A stretch of DNA of 64,000 nt from assembly GCF_025567195.1 (NCBI RefSeq), contig NZ_JAOQJF010000014.1, forward strand, positions 14,360 to 78,359. The letters are read 5' to 3'. This DNA comes from Alitiscatomonas aceti. GTDB taxonomy: Bacteria > Bacillota > Clostridia > Lachnospirales > Lachnospiraceae. Below are positions 42,227 to 50,377 of this stretch, piece by piece; the stretch's first letter is position 1; every line of letters starts with the position of its first letter. The position numbers and the translations under genes were made by a program. Under the pieces are notes generated by a model. It was given only the letters and a program-made list of their open reading frames with translations. It had not been told where the DNA came from and made no database searches.

Positions 42227-42479
42227 TATAATATCCGCTCCGCAGATATTATGCTGCATCCTTCCGATGCAGCTCCCTCCGGGAGATTCCTGCGCCCGGA
42301 TTTCTGCGGTGAACGCAGAAACCGGCATGCACCATGGTATAATATCTGCTCCGCAGATATTATGCTGCATCCTTCCGATGCAGCTCCCTCCGGGAGATTC
42401 CTGCGCCCGGATTTCTGCGGTGAACGCAGAAACCGGCATGCGCCATGGTATAATATCTGCTCCGCAGATATTATACCAT
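42227..42479. repeat. 111-bp tandem repeat rich in hairpins (2.2 copies)
   Basis: Copies at 42227-42337 and 42338-42448 differ at only two positions; a third partial copy starts at 42449. Each unit contains successive inverted repeats: AATATCTGC/GCAGATATT (loop TCC), GCTGCATC/GATGCAGC (loop of 5), CTCCC/GGGAG (loop TCC) and CCGG-TTTCTGCG/CGCAGAAA-CCGG (loop of 5). The block ends in a palindrome with 16-base arms (42445-42460 and 42464-42479). It fills the 323-bp gap between rng and the CofE-like gene. Not CRISPR-like (no spacers). Probably a dispersed palindromic or RNA element. Confidence 0.9.
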
Positions 42480-42507
42480 ATTTCCCCAAAAAGCAAAGGG
42501 ATAATTG

Positions 42508-43728
42508 TTATCTATTTTTTTCACTGCGGGAAAACTGCTCATGGAGCGGACGGAGCGTCTTCTTTCTTGTGATCTCTACCAGTCCCAGGGGCGTCATGTC
42601 CACCAGGACCGTTTTGACAGGATCTGCCGCCAGACACTGGCGCAGCCTTCTCATAAGCTCCTCATTCTGTGCCTTTTCCTTCATATCGATGAAATCCACC
42701 ACAATGATCCCGGAAAGATTTCTGAGCCGCAGCTGAACCGCGATCTCCTCGGCCGCCTCCAGATTCGTTTTCAGGTACGTTTCCGAAGCCGTCTTCTTAT
42801 CCGTGTTTTTTCCGGTATTCACGTCGATCACAGTCATGGCCTCTGTGGGTTCGATGACCAGATATCCGCCGGAACGGAGCCAGACGGTCCTTCCCAGGGC
42901 GCGGTCCAGGGCCGCATCCAGGCGGTACAGGGCAGACAGGGGATAGCTGTCCGTATAGAACCGCACCGGAACCTGAAAACCGTCCCCAGCGGCCTCCTGG
43001 AACTCCTGGTAAATATCTGGAAGATCTGTAAGGATCTCTTCTGTTTCATCCTTCCGGACATCCATGGCGCTGCGGACAAAAAAGCTTTCCGGCTGATAGA
43101 GGATGCTCCCTGCCGTGCGGCTCCTCCCGTTATCAAGAAGCCTGGCCATCCGTTCTGCCTGGCCGGACAGCTCCAGTCCGACCGCCTCCAGGGGAGCGCC
43201 GTACGCATTGGTCCGCAGGATAAAGCCAGCACGCGGAAGTCCCGTTCCGGAAAGTCCGGAAACCAGGCCCCTGGCCTCCTCTTCCCACCATTCCTTCATC
43301 TGCTCTTTCCATCCGGCATCGCGGATCTTAGAGGAGATCCCCAGCCCGCTGCCGTCCAGGGTGAGCACTCCATACTGCCCTGTGAGAGAAAGCTTCGAGG
43401 TGAGCACCGCGTCCTTGGTCTTGACAGCAGCCCTGGAGATCTGGACCAGGATCTCGTCTCCATTTTTCAGCGGACTGGATCCGTCCCTCCCGTCTGCAAA
43501 CAAATGGAACCTGTTTTCTGCCAGGCTGTAATAACCGTTGATCCCCGGCCTGTACTCCACAAAGGCAGCGTTGATATTTTTTACGATGTTCCGGACCCTT
43601 CCCACGCAGATCGTTCCAAGGGCGCAGTCCTCCCGGTCCGGAGCCGTTCCGATCTGGAGGACGCGGTTTCCGGAAGCAAGGACAGACACGGTCCGTCCCC
43701 GCAGTTCAGTAAAAATCAGTTTATTCAA
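42508..43728 (-). CDS. rng: Ribonuclease G/E family protein
   Basis: About 406 aa. N-terminal S1-like RNA-binding region (VGRVRNIVKNINAAFVEY), then the RNase H-like/DNase I-like catalytic core with the metal-binding Asp in AMTVIDVNTGKN and later IIVVDFIDMK. No Zn-link Cys motif of RNase E is seen and the C-terminal scaffold is absent, so it is RNase G-like. Start uncertain: TTG 43728 (MNKLIFTEL, GGTGA upstream) is preferred; TTG 43740 or GTG 43737 are possible. It overlaps the stop of the upstream gene. Confidence 0.88.
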   Translation of the reverse strand: MNKLIFTELRGRTVSVLASGNRVLQIGTAPDREDCALGTICVGRVRNIVKNINAAFVEYRPGINGYYSLAENRFHLFADGRDGSSPLKNGDEILVQISRAAVKTKDAVLTSKLSLTGQYGVLTLDGSGLGISSKIRDAGWKEQMKEWWEEEARGLVSGLSGTGLPRAGFILRTNAYGAPLEAVGLELSGQAERMARLLDNGRSRTAGSILYQPESFFVRSAMDVRKDETEEILTDLPDIYQEFQEAAGDGFQVPVRFYTDSYPLSALYRLDAALDRALGRTVWLRSGGYLVIEPTEAMTVIDVNTGKNTDKKTASETYLKTNLEAAEEIAVQLRLRNLSGIIVVDFIDMKEKAQNEELMRRLRQCLAADPVKTVLVDMTPLGLVEITRKKTLRPLHEQFSRSEKNR

Positions 43729-44446
43729 TGTCTTCACCAAAGGATTCCAGGGTCACAAATTCATGGCTGTCCCCAGATCCGGCATCCGCGTAGACCTCCT
43801 CCCGGTTGATGGAAAAGCCAAAGACCGGGAACTCCCTGGAACAGCTCCGGCAGAAGGCCTCCAGAAGAAGCTCCGGCTTCACATTGGCTGCGCTTCCGGC
43901 AGAAAGCCTGAGAAAAATGGAATCCCCGTCCTCCGACGGCCGGTGCTCATAAATATATGGCCGGAGATCCATCTGCTTTTCGCCTTTTTTTGTCTTTTTT
44001 ACGATATTCAGGTCTCCCGTCTCTATAAAGCCGCAGAGTCCGTCAAAGAACTCCTGGGCAGACATGCCAAGGGCCTCTTCATATTCCTTCTTCAGCGACA
44101 CCGTGTAATCACAGGCCGCCACCAGGGACATGGCGTTTCCGGCAGAATCCGGAAGTCTCTTAAAGCTCAGCACCTCCATCCCCTCTGCCATCTGGACGTT
44201 GAGCCGCTCCACCATCCGCCTGGAGCTCTCTGTGGAAAGGACCTCAATGTCCAGGTACTCACCGCTTCCTGTGAGCCCTACGCCCAGAGGAGCCGCAAAG
44301 GACATGATCTGGTGGGGAGAAAAGCCCTCCGAATACCGGATGTCCACGTCAGCCCGGCGCATGGCCTTCTGGAAATAACGCATGATATCCAGATGCCCGA
44401 TGAACCGCATGTTTCCCTGTTTGGAAAATTTAATCCTGATCTTCAA
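43721..44446 (-). CDS. TIGR03936 family radical-SAM-associated protein (DUF2344)
   Basis: 241 aa. N terminus KIRIKFSKQGNMRFIGHLDIMRYFQKAMRRA is characteristic. This family is nearly always encoded directly after the TIGR03960 radical SAM gene, sometimes fused to it, and its role is unknown, possibly RNA modification. The start TTG 44446 is chosen because AGGAGG is eight bases upstream; the GTG at 44455 is too close to that site. Overlaps its upstream partner by 17 bases. Confidence 0.85.
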   Translation of the reverse strand: MKIRIKFSKQGNMRFIGHLDIMRYFQKAMRRADVDIRYSEGFSPHQIMSFAAPLGVGLTGSGEYLDIEVLSTESSRRMVERLNVQMAEGMEVLSFKRLPDSAGNAMSLVAACDYTVSLKKEYEEALGMSAQEFFDGLCGFIETGDLNIVKKTKKGEKQMDLRPYIYEHRPSEDGDSIFLRLSAGSAANVKPELLLEAFCRSCSREFPVFGFSINREEVYADAGSGDSHEFVTLESFGEDIE

Positions 44447-46295
44447 AGCAGACACCTCCTCCGAATCGTCTTACGCCGCACCCGGAACAGCGTTCCCGGC
44501 AGTTGGGGGTCACGGTCCCGTTTACCGCACTGTTCCACTCTCTCTTTAAAAACTCCTTGGACACACCCGTATCGATGAAGTCCCAGGGGAACAGCTCGTC
44601 CAGGCTCCGCTCCCTGGTGGTATAGAAATCAATGTCCACGCCGCAGGTCTCAAATGCCTTCATCCATATATCATTCCGGAAGCTCTCAGACCAGGCGTCA
44701 TATAAAGCGCCGTTTCTGTATGCCTCCTCGATGACGGCGGCCACCCTCCGGTCTCCCCGGGCCAGTACGCCCTCTAAAACTGTTACATCGGCCTCATGCC
44801 AGTTGTATTTCAGGCTCCTATGGTTCAGCATCTCCTTCATTTTGCGGTTGACCACCCGTGCCTTATCCAGGAATTCCTCCTTGGTGGACATCCTGGCCCA
44901 CTGGAAAGGCGTAAAGGGCTTCGGCACAAAGAAGGATGTGCTGGCCACCACCTGGACCTTTCCGTTTCTCTGGTCCTTGGGGATCTCATAATACTCCTCT
45001 GCGATCTTCTCAGATAAAAGGGCAATGCCCTCCATATCCTCCACCGTCTCTGTGGGAAGGCCCAGCATGAAATACAGCTTCACCCGGTTCCAGCCTCCCT
45101 TAAAGGCATCGGCGGCTCCCTGGAGGATCTCCTCCTCAGTAAGCCCCTTATTGATCACGTCACGGAGCCTCTGGGAACCAGCCTCCGGCGCAAAGGTCAG
45201 ACTGCTTTTTTTCACATCCTGTACCTTGCTCATCACGTCCAGAGAGAATGCATCGATCCTTAAAGAAGGAAGGGATACGTTGACTCCCTTTCCATGGAAT
45301 TCCTCGATCAGGAAACGCACCAGCTCCTCCAGGGAACGGTAATCGCTGGAGCTTAAGGAGCTTAAGGAGATCTCCTCGTGCCCCGTATTTTTCAGCATCT
45401 TATATGCCAGGTCTTTCAGCCGCTCCACGTTCTTTTCACGCACCGGCCGGTAGATCATGCCTGCCTGACAGAACCGGCAGCCGCGGATACAGCCGCGCAT
45501 GATCTCTAAGACCACACGGTCCTGGGTCACCTTGATGAACGGCACCAGGGGCTTTTCCGGATACACGGCCTCCGTCATATCCAGGACCAGCTGCTTTACG
45601 ACCTTTTCCGGGGCCTCCGGACAGGTGGGACGGAACGCCTTTAAGGTGCCGTCCTCATGGTATTCCGGCTCATACAGGGACGGAACGTAGATTCCCGGCA
45701 CTCCGGCCGCCCGTTTTAAAAACGTCTCCCTGGACTCGCCATTTTTCCGGCTGTCTTTGTAAATATCGATCAGCTGCCGGTATGCGGTCTCTCCTTCTCC
45801 AATGTAAAACAGATCAAAAAACTCGGCAATGGGCTCCGGGTTATAGGCGCAGGGACCGCCTCCGATGACGATGGGGTCATCCCAGGTCCGGTCGCTGCCA
45901 TGGAGCGGGATCCCGGAAAGATCCAGGATCTGGAGGATATTTGTATAACACATTTCATACTGGAGGGTGATCCCCAGGATATCAAAATCCTTCACCGGGT
46001 CCTGGGACTCGATGGCAAAAAGCGGGATATGCTTTTCACGCATGATGGCGTCCAGGTCGGTCCACGGCGAATATACCCGCTCACAGTACACATCCGGCAT
46101 CTTATTGAGCATATCATAAAGGATCTGGATCCCCAGATGGGACATGCCGATATCATATACGTCCGGGAAGCACATGGCAAACCGGACATCCACACTGGAC
46201 GGATCCTTACATACCGAATTGATCTCCCCGCCGATATAACGGGCTGGCTGCTGGATACTCAGCAGTATTTCGTCACTTAATGCTAATTTTCTCAT
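44430..46295 (-). CDS. TIGR03960 family B12-binding radical SAM protein
   Basis: 621 aa. N-terminal cobalamin-binding-like domain (FPDVYDIGMSHLGIQILY), then the radical SAM domain with Cys-x3-Cys-x2-Cys in CIRGCRFC, near the middle. The C terminus has a Cys cluster (CRERCSGCGVRRFGGGVC) that may hold a metal. Start 46295 has AAGGA six bases upstream; ATG 46301 would overlap that site. Together with TIGR03936 and rng it forms a conserved cluster upstream of rplU in Clostridia. Target unknown. Confidence 0.88.
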   Translation of the reverse strand: MRKLALSDEILLSIQQPARYIGGEINSVCKDPSSVDVRFAMCFPDVYDIGMSHLGIQILYDMLNKMPDVYCERVYSPWTDLDAIMREKHIPLFAIESQDPVKDFDILGITLQYEMCYTNILQILDLSGIPLHGSDRTWDDPIVIGGGPCAYNPEPIAEFFDLFYIGEGETAYRQLIDIYKDSRKNGESRETFLKRAAGVPGIYVPSLYEPEYHEDGTLKAFRPTCPEAPEKVVKQLVLDMTEAVYPEKPLVPFIKVTQDRVVLEIMRGCIRGCRFCQAGMIYRPVREKNVERLKDLAYKMLKNTGHEEISLSSLSSSDYRSLEELVRFLIEEFHGKGVNVSLPSLRIDAFSLDVMSKVQDVKKSSLTFAPEAGSQRLRDVINKGLTEEEILQGAADAFKGGWNRVKLYFMLGLPTETVEDMEGIALLSEKIAEEYYEIPKDQRNGKVQVVASTSFFVPKPFTPFQWARMSTKEEFLDKARVVNRKMKEMLNHRSLKYNWHEADVTVLEGVLARGDRRVAAVIEEAYRNGALYDAWSESFRNDIWMKAFETCGVDIDFYTTRERSLDELFPWDFIDTGVSKEFLKREWNSAVNGTVTPNCRERCSGCGVRRFGGGVCFEDQD

Positions 46296-46394
46296 TCTCA
46301 TTCCTTGCTTTGCGGTTATTTATGGTTGCTTTTTTTATCCTTGATCCTCCGGATCAGACAGCAGGACACAGACTGATCCAGTATATACCGCATA

Positions 46395-46423
46395 ATTATA
46401 AGGTATTTTTTTGCGGCTGGCAA
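46395..46423 (-). promoter_or_regulatory. SigA-type promoter of the radical SAM-rng operon
   Basis: Minus strand: TTGCCA (46418-46423), 17-base spacer, TATAAT (46395-46400). The leader of about 95 bases contains a GGATCAG/CTGATCC stem at about 46352-46380. No other feature was recognised in 46296-46535. Confidence 0.8.
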
Positions 46424-46535
46424 CCCCTTCCCACCTTTTTGCAGGTTTTCACCGTTCCTTCCGGCCTCTGCCGTATCGTCCCGGCCCTGCCGTTCTCTTT
46501 TCACCGGCTGCCGCACCGCCGTATATGAAATACGG

Positions 46536-47714
46536 TCATGACCTGTTCAGAAGCTTCTGATACGACAGATCCATCGCAAACGCCCCCAGGGGCGCAGTAA
46601 GGACAATGGCAAGCACGGCGGCCGTAAGAACGCTATCTCCGCAGGCAAGGCCCATAGAAAGAGGGATCCCTCCGATGGCGGCCTGGACGGTGGCCTTCGG
46701 CGTATATGCTAACATTACAAATAACCATTCTCTTCTCCCAAGCTTCGTTCCCCATAGGCAGAGAGCCACACCGGCCATCCTGAAAGCAAGAGCGCCAAGG
46801 ATCACCAAAAGCGCACGCCCTCCGGCCTGGGCCAGGTATCCCGTATCAACAGCAGCCCCCACAAGCACGAACAGGAAAATCTCAGCGGCGACCCACAGCT
46901 TTCCATACTTTACAGAGATCCTTCTGGCAGCCTCTCCCCTTTTCTTCTGAAGGCCTATGCCTATAAACATGACTGCGATCAGGGAAGAAAAACTTATGGG
47001 CGTGGTCAGCATGTCTTCGGCCGCCACCAGAAACAGCGAAATACTTAAGAGAATGAGAACCTTTGAAGTATCCCGGATATGCACCTGCTTATAAAACAGG
47101 GCCAGCAAAGATCCGGCGGCCAGTCCAATAACGGTTCCCAGAAGGATCGAAACAGGGATATTTATAAAGCTGACGGCAGAAACTCCCTTTCCCTGCATCA
47201 TGCCGGTAAATGTGGAGAACAGGACGATCACATAGACGTCATCCACGGATACGCCTGCAAGGATCATCTGGGGAATCCCTTCCCTTTTTCCATATCCCTC
47301 CTCCATCAGCCGGACCATCCTCGGTACGACCACTGCCGGAGAAACTGCGGCAAGAACAGCTCCCAGGACGGCTGCCTCCAGGACTGTCAGCCCCATGAGC
47401 CGGGTCCCCAGCAGGATCACTCCCAGCACCTCAAAGCTTGCCGGGATAAAACACATGAGCAGCGCCGGCCGGCCTGTTTTTTTTAATCCCTCCAGATCCA
47501 GTCCCAGTCCGGCTCTTGTAAGAATGATGATCAGCGCGATTTTCCGGAGCTCTTCCGAGATCCCCAGGATGTCCGCATCCAGCAGATCCAGAGCATGCGG
47601 CCCAAGGATCATGCCTGTGGCCAGCATCCCCATAAGGCCCGGCAGCCGGAGCCTCTGGCACAGCCATGCCATGGACATTCCAACGATCAGGATCAGTGAA
47701 ATACTCAGTAACAT
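46536..47714 (-). CDS. Cation:proton antiporter (CPA family)
   Basis: 392 aa with about 11-12 membrane helices. LPGLMGMLATGMILGP near the N terminus and SPAVVVPRM, GVSVDDVYVIVLFS in the middle match Na+/H+ exchanger domains; the acidic pair in SVDD is a candidate ion site, whereas KefB-like ND or DD motifs vary. The start at 47714 follows GGGAGGAG; a 26-codon extension passes through a terminator-like hairpin and is rejected. Ion specificity not readable. Confidence 0.83.
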   Translation of the reverse strand: MLLSISLILIVGMSMAWLCQRLRLPGLMGMLATGMILGPHALDLLDADILGISEELRKIALIIILTRAGLGLDLEGLKKTGRPALLMCFIPASFEVLGVILLGTRLMGLTVLEAAVLGAVLAAVSPAVVVPRMVRLMEEGYGKREGIPQMILAGVSVDDVYVIVLFSTFTGMMQGKGVSAVSFINIPVSILLGTVIGLAAGSLLALFYKQVHIRDTSKVLILLSISLFLVAAEDMLTTPISFSSLIAVMFIGIGLQKKRGEAARRISVKYGKLWVAAEIFLFVLVGAAVDTGYLAQAGGRALLVILGALAFRMAGVALCLWGTKLGRREWLFVMLAYTPKATVQAAIGGIPLSMGLACGDSVLTAAVLAIVLTAPLGAFAMDLSYQKLLNRS

Positions 47715-47735
47715 AATACATCTCCTCCCGGCATA

Positions 47736-47791
47736 GAAAAAGCTGACAATATCTGCATGGGTCTGTCTGCAGAAGTCATCAGCTTTAAACA
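47736..47791 (-). terminator. Terminator-type hairpin in the antiporter leader
   Basis: Minus strand: AAAGCTGA, inner TCTGCA...TGCAGA, then TCAGCTTT with TTTT following. It lies about 20 bases before the antiporter ribosome site and 75 bases after the SGNH gene stop, so it either ends the upstream transcript or acts as an attenuator for the antiporter. Confidence 0.65.
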
Positions 47792-47865
47792 CCTTACGCC
47801 TTTTTCCTTTGGAAGTGTATCACATCCCATCCCGGATGGCAAGGAAAATATTCCCATATGCGGCT

Positions 47866-48783
47866 TCAGCCTGCGTGTGTGCCCAGGGTCTCCCTGATCC
47901 AGTCCACCCACACAGAATAATATTTTCCCAGGACATGGGCCCCGTCGGAGGAATATCCCGCCGCCAGATTTCCATTTTCATCGTCAAATACCTGGTTCAC
48001 ATCCAGATAGACATAGCCAGAGGCCTCTGCCATGCTTTTAATATCCCTGTTTAAGGCATTGATCCTGTCATTGTTGTAGATGCTGCTGCCGGAGGCTTTC
48101 TCCGCTGTCACATGAAGGTTGGCCCCCAGGACGATGGCGGCGTCCGGCTGCAGCTCATGGACCTTTTCCACGGTCCTTTTATACTGCTTTACAATGGAAT
48201 CGTAATCATATCCCAGCTCATTGATCCCAAGCATAAAAAATATGGTATCGAATTTCCGGGAACATAAGAGCTCCTCCAATCCGCTCTTTTCCTGGGATCT
48301 CAGCTTAACGGTTTTATTAAATAGCGTAAATACGCTCATACCGGAATCGGCGAACACCTCCGCCTGGCCCAGGTCTCCATATTCAGAAAGCCCCACGGTC
48401 CGGGAATCTCCAATGAAAAGGACACCGGAAAAATCCTCCTTTAAGGACACGGCCGGAGCTCCAGAGGGCTCTGAAGCCACAGTCTCTTCCTCTGACAGAG
48501 ATATCTCCTCCCCACTGGAAGCCGTCTCCCCGGTCTGACCGCCTGCCCCGCCGGAGACGGCAGCCATTCCCGCTCCATCCGCCGTTTCTGGGATCTCTTC
48601 CTCCCGTGTTTCTCTCTCTGCTCCTATATCAGGCTTCTTTGCAGCCCTCTCATCCGTCTCCCTCTCCATAGCTCCCGCCTCATACCAGGGCGTCAGCTTT
48701 CTCACAGCTCCAGGAACGTATTCCACTGCGATCACAGCCGCCAGGCTGGCTGCCAGAAATGTGCTGTACCAGTAACGCTTCAT
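47866..48783 (-). CDS. Secreted/anchored SGNH hydrolase
   Basis: 305 aa. N-terminal membrane anchor, a Glu/Ser/Gly-rich linker (about 40-110), then a GDSL/SGNH domain: nucleophile Ser in FIGDSRTVGL, the GxND-equivalent MLGINELGYD, and the Asp-His block SSDGAHVLG. Probably an envelope esterase or acetyltransferase partner of the adjacent MBOAT. The start at 48783 follows GGGGAGGAAG. The upstream extension of seven codons is rejected. Confidence 0.85.
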   Translation of the reverse strand: MKRYWYSTFLAASLAAVIAVEYVPGAVRKLTPWYEAGAMERETDERAAKKPDIGAERETREEEIPETADGAGMAAVSGGAGGQTGETASSGEEISLSEEETVASEPSGAPAVSLKEDFSGVLFIGDSRTVGLSEYGDLGQAEVFADSGMSVFTLFNKTVKLRSQEKSGLEELLCSRKFDTIFFMLGINELGYDYDSIVKQYKRTVEKVHELQPDAAIVLGANLHVTAEKASGSSIYNNDRINALNRDIKSMAEASGYVYLDVNQVFDDENGNLAAGYSSDGAHVLGKYYSVWVDWIRETLGTHAG

Positions 48784-48815
48784 AATCTTCCTCCCCTTTT
48801 TCATTCTCTAAAAAT

Positions 48816-50234
48816 TTAAAACCGGAAATACAGGAACGGATCGTCCATTCCCATCTTCATACAGTAAACGCAGCCCCAGAACACCGCCAGGAGCACCACA
48901 GCCGCCGCAGGACTATTTTTGAACCGCCTGTAAAGCTTCATGGGAAGGCCGGTGGCAAAGACCAGTCCCGCTGCCAGGGAGAGCCCGTAGAGCCTTCCAT
49001 ATTTTAAATAGTCTCCGGCAAAATATGCCATTCCCTCTGGCTGCGGCAGGAACGGGAACAGCCTGGTAAAGTAAACGGCCATCTGCGAAAGATCCGTCAC
49101 CGCAAACAGCACCCAGCTTACGGAAATGGCAAGGGCCATGTAAAGATGGCCCAGGGCCGGGACCCTCTCCAAAATCCGTATGAGCCCCAGCTTTTCCACC
49201 GAGATCAGCGCAAACATCAGAAGCCCCCAGAGGATAAAGTTCCAGCTTGCCCCATGCCAGAATCCGGTGAGGGCCCAGACCGCCAGCATATTGCGGAAGG
49301 TCATAAGCTTTCCCTTCCGGCTGCCCCCCAGGGGAATATATACGTAATCCCTGAACCAGCTCCCCAGGGTCATGTGCCACCGTCTCCAGAATTCTGTCAT
49401 GGAAAGAGACAGGTATGGGTCATGAAAATTTTCCGGGATCGTAAAGCCCATGATCCGCCCCAGCCCCTTGGCCATCAGGGAATAGCCGTAAAAATCAAAA
49501 TAGATCTGGAGGCTGAAGGCTGTGATGGCCAGCCATGCAAAGGGAGTGGAGATACTTTCATAGCCCACGGTCCCGGCCTCATTCCAGAGCCCGCCCAGGC
49601 GGTTTGCCAGAAGGACCTTGAGTCCCAGTCCTATGGTGAAGGTCTTCAGCCCCTCCTCCACCGCCCGCATGGAATGGGACCGGCGGGAGATCTCCTTCCT
49701 GATGGAGGAGTAGGTAACGATGGGACCGGCGATCAGCTGGGGAAACATACTGATGTACATGGCGAAATTCACAAAAGAAGGCTCATACTCTGCCGTTTTC
49801 CGGTACACGTCCGCCAGATAGGAAATAGCCTGGAAGGTATAAAAGCTGATCCCCACCGGGAGCACCGGCGCAAACACAGGAAGCTCCAGGGAGAGCCCCA
49901 TGAGCCGGAGGATGCCGTTGATATTTTCCGTAAAAAAGCCGGTATATTTAAACAGCAGCAGCCAGAACAGATTATAGGCCACTCCCCAGAACAGCCGCTT
50001 CCTCCTGCGGAACCTGGCCCGGCTGCGGGCGATCCGGCAGCCAAAAAAATAGTTCACCGCCATGGACGCCCCAAAGAGCGCCAGATAAAGAGGCGTATCC
50101 CAGACGCCGTACAGATAAAATATCATGCTCCCTGCGAAAAGGCAGAAGTTCTTATACCGCGCCGGGCAGAGAAAATAGATCAGTAAAAATATGGGTAAAA
50201 ATTGGAATATGAATTCCAGACTGCTGAAAACCAT
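48816..50234 (-). CDS. MBOAT family O-acyltransferase, AlgI-like
   Basis: 472 aa polytopic protein. N terminus MVFSSLEFIFQFLPIFLLIYF is typical of AlgI/PatA-like enzymes; LPVGISFYTFQAISYLADVYR, FPQLIAGPIVTY, TEFWRRWHMTLGSWFRDYVYIPLGG and TGFWHGASWNF carry the family motifs with the catalytic His in WHG. With the SGNH gene 32 bases later it probably O-acetylates a cell-envelope glycan. Start 50234 has AAGGA 10 bases upstream. Confidence 0.9.
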   Translation of the reverse strand: MVFSSLEFIFQFLPIFLLIYFLCPARYKNFCLFAGSMIFYLYGVWDTPLYLALFGASMAVNYFFGCRIARSRARFRRRKRLFWGVAYNLFWLLLFKYTGFFTENINGILRLMGLSLELPVFAPVLPVGISFYTFQAISYLADVYRKTAEYEPSFVNFAMYISMFPQLIAGPIVTYSSIRKEISRRSHSMRAVEEGLKTFTIGLGLKVLLANRLGGLWNEAGTVGYESISTPFAWLAITAFSLQIYFDFYGYSLMAKGLGRIMGFTIPENFHDPYLSLSMTEFWRRWHMTLGSWFRDYVYIPLGGSRKGKLMTFRNMLAVWALTGFWHGASWNFILWGLLMFALISVEKLGLIRILERVPALGHLYMALAISVSWVLFAVTDLSQMAVYFTRLFPFLPQPEGMAYFAGDYLKYGRLYGLSLAAGLVFATGLPMKLYRRFKNSPAAAVVLLAVFWGCVYCMKMGMDDPFLYFRF

Positions 50235-50326
50235 GGGAAACCTGTCCTTTTCTGCCATTTTTTGTTTTATCACATATATAGACGTGACAAAAAAGAAGAA
50301 AGTTTCATCCAGAATAAAAGATCAAA

Positions 50327-50362
50327 AAAAGCTCCCGGAGGATCTTCTCTCCGGAAGCTTTT
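50327..50362 (-). terminator. Terminator after pepT
   Basis: Minus strand: AAAAGCTTCCGGAG pairs with CTCCGGGAGCTTTT, followed by a T-run (complement of the A-run at 50324-50330). It lies just after the pepT stop at 50378. Confidence 0.85.
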
Positions 50363-50377
50363 GGTTTCAGCCTCGTA

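Noticed and set aside
42227..42479. CRISPR array
   Set aside because: The repeats are contiguous, 111 bases long, with no unique spacers and no cas genes nearby.
42185..42496. 104-codon extension of the CofE-like protein with repeated amino acid blocks
   Set aside because: The repetition comes from the 111-bp DNA repeat read in frame by chance; GAGGT at ATG 42184 gives the standard N terminus.
47715..47792. 26-codon N-terminal extension of the antiporter
   Set aside because: It would translate the terminator hairpin; GGGAGGAG before ATG 47714 gives a normal membrane-helix start.
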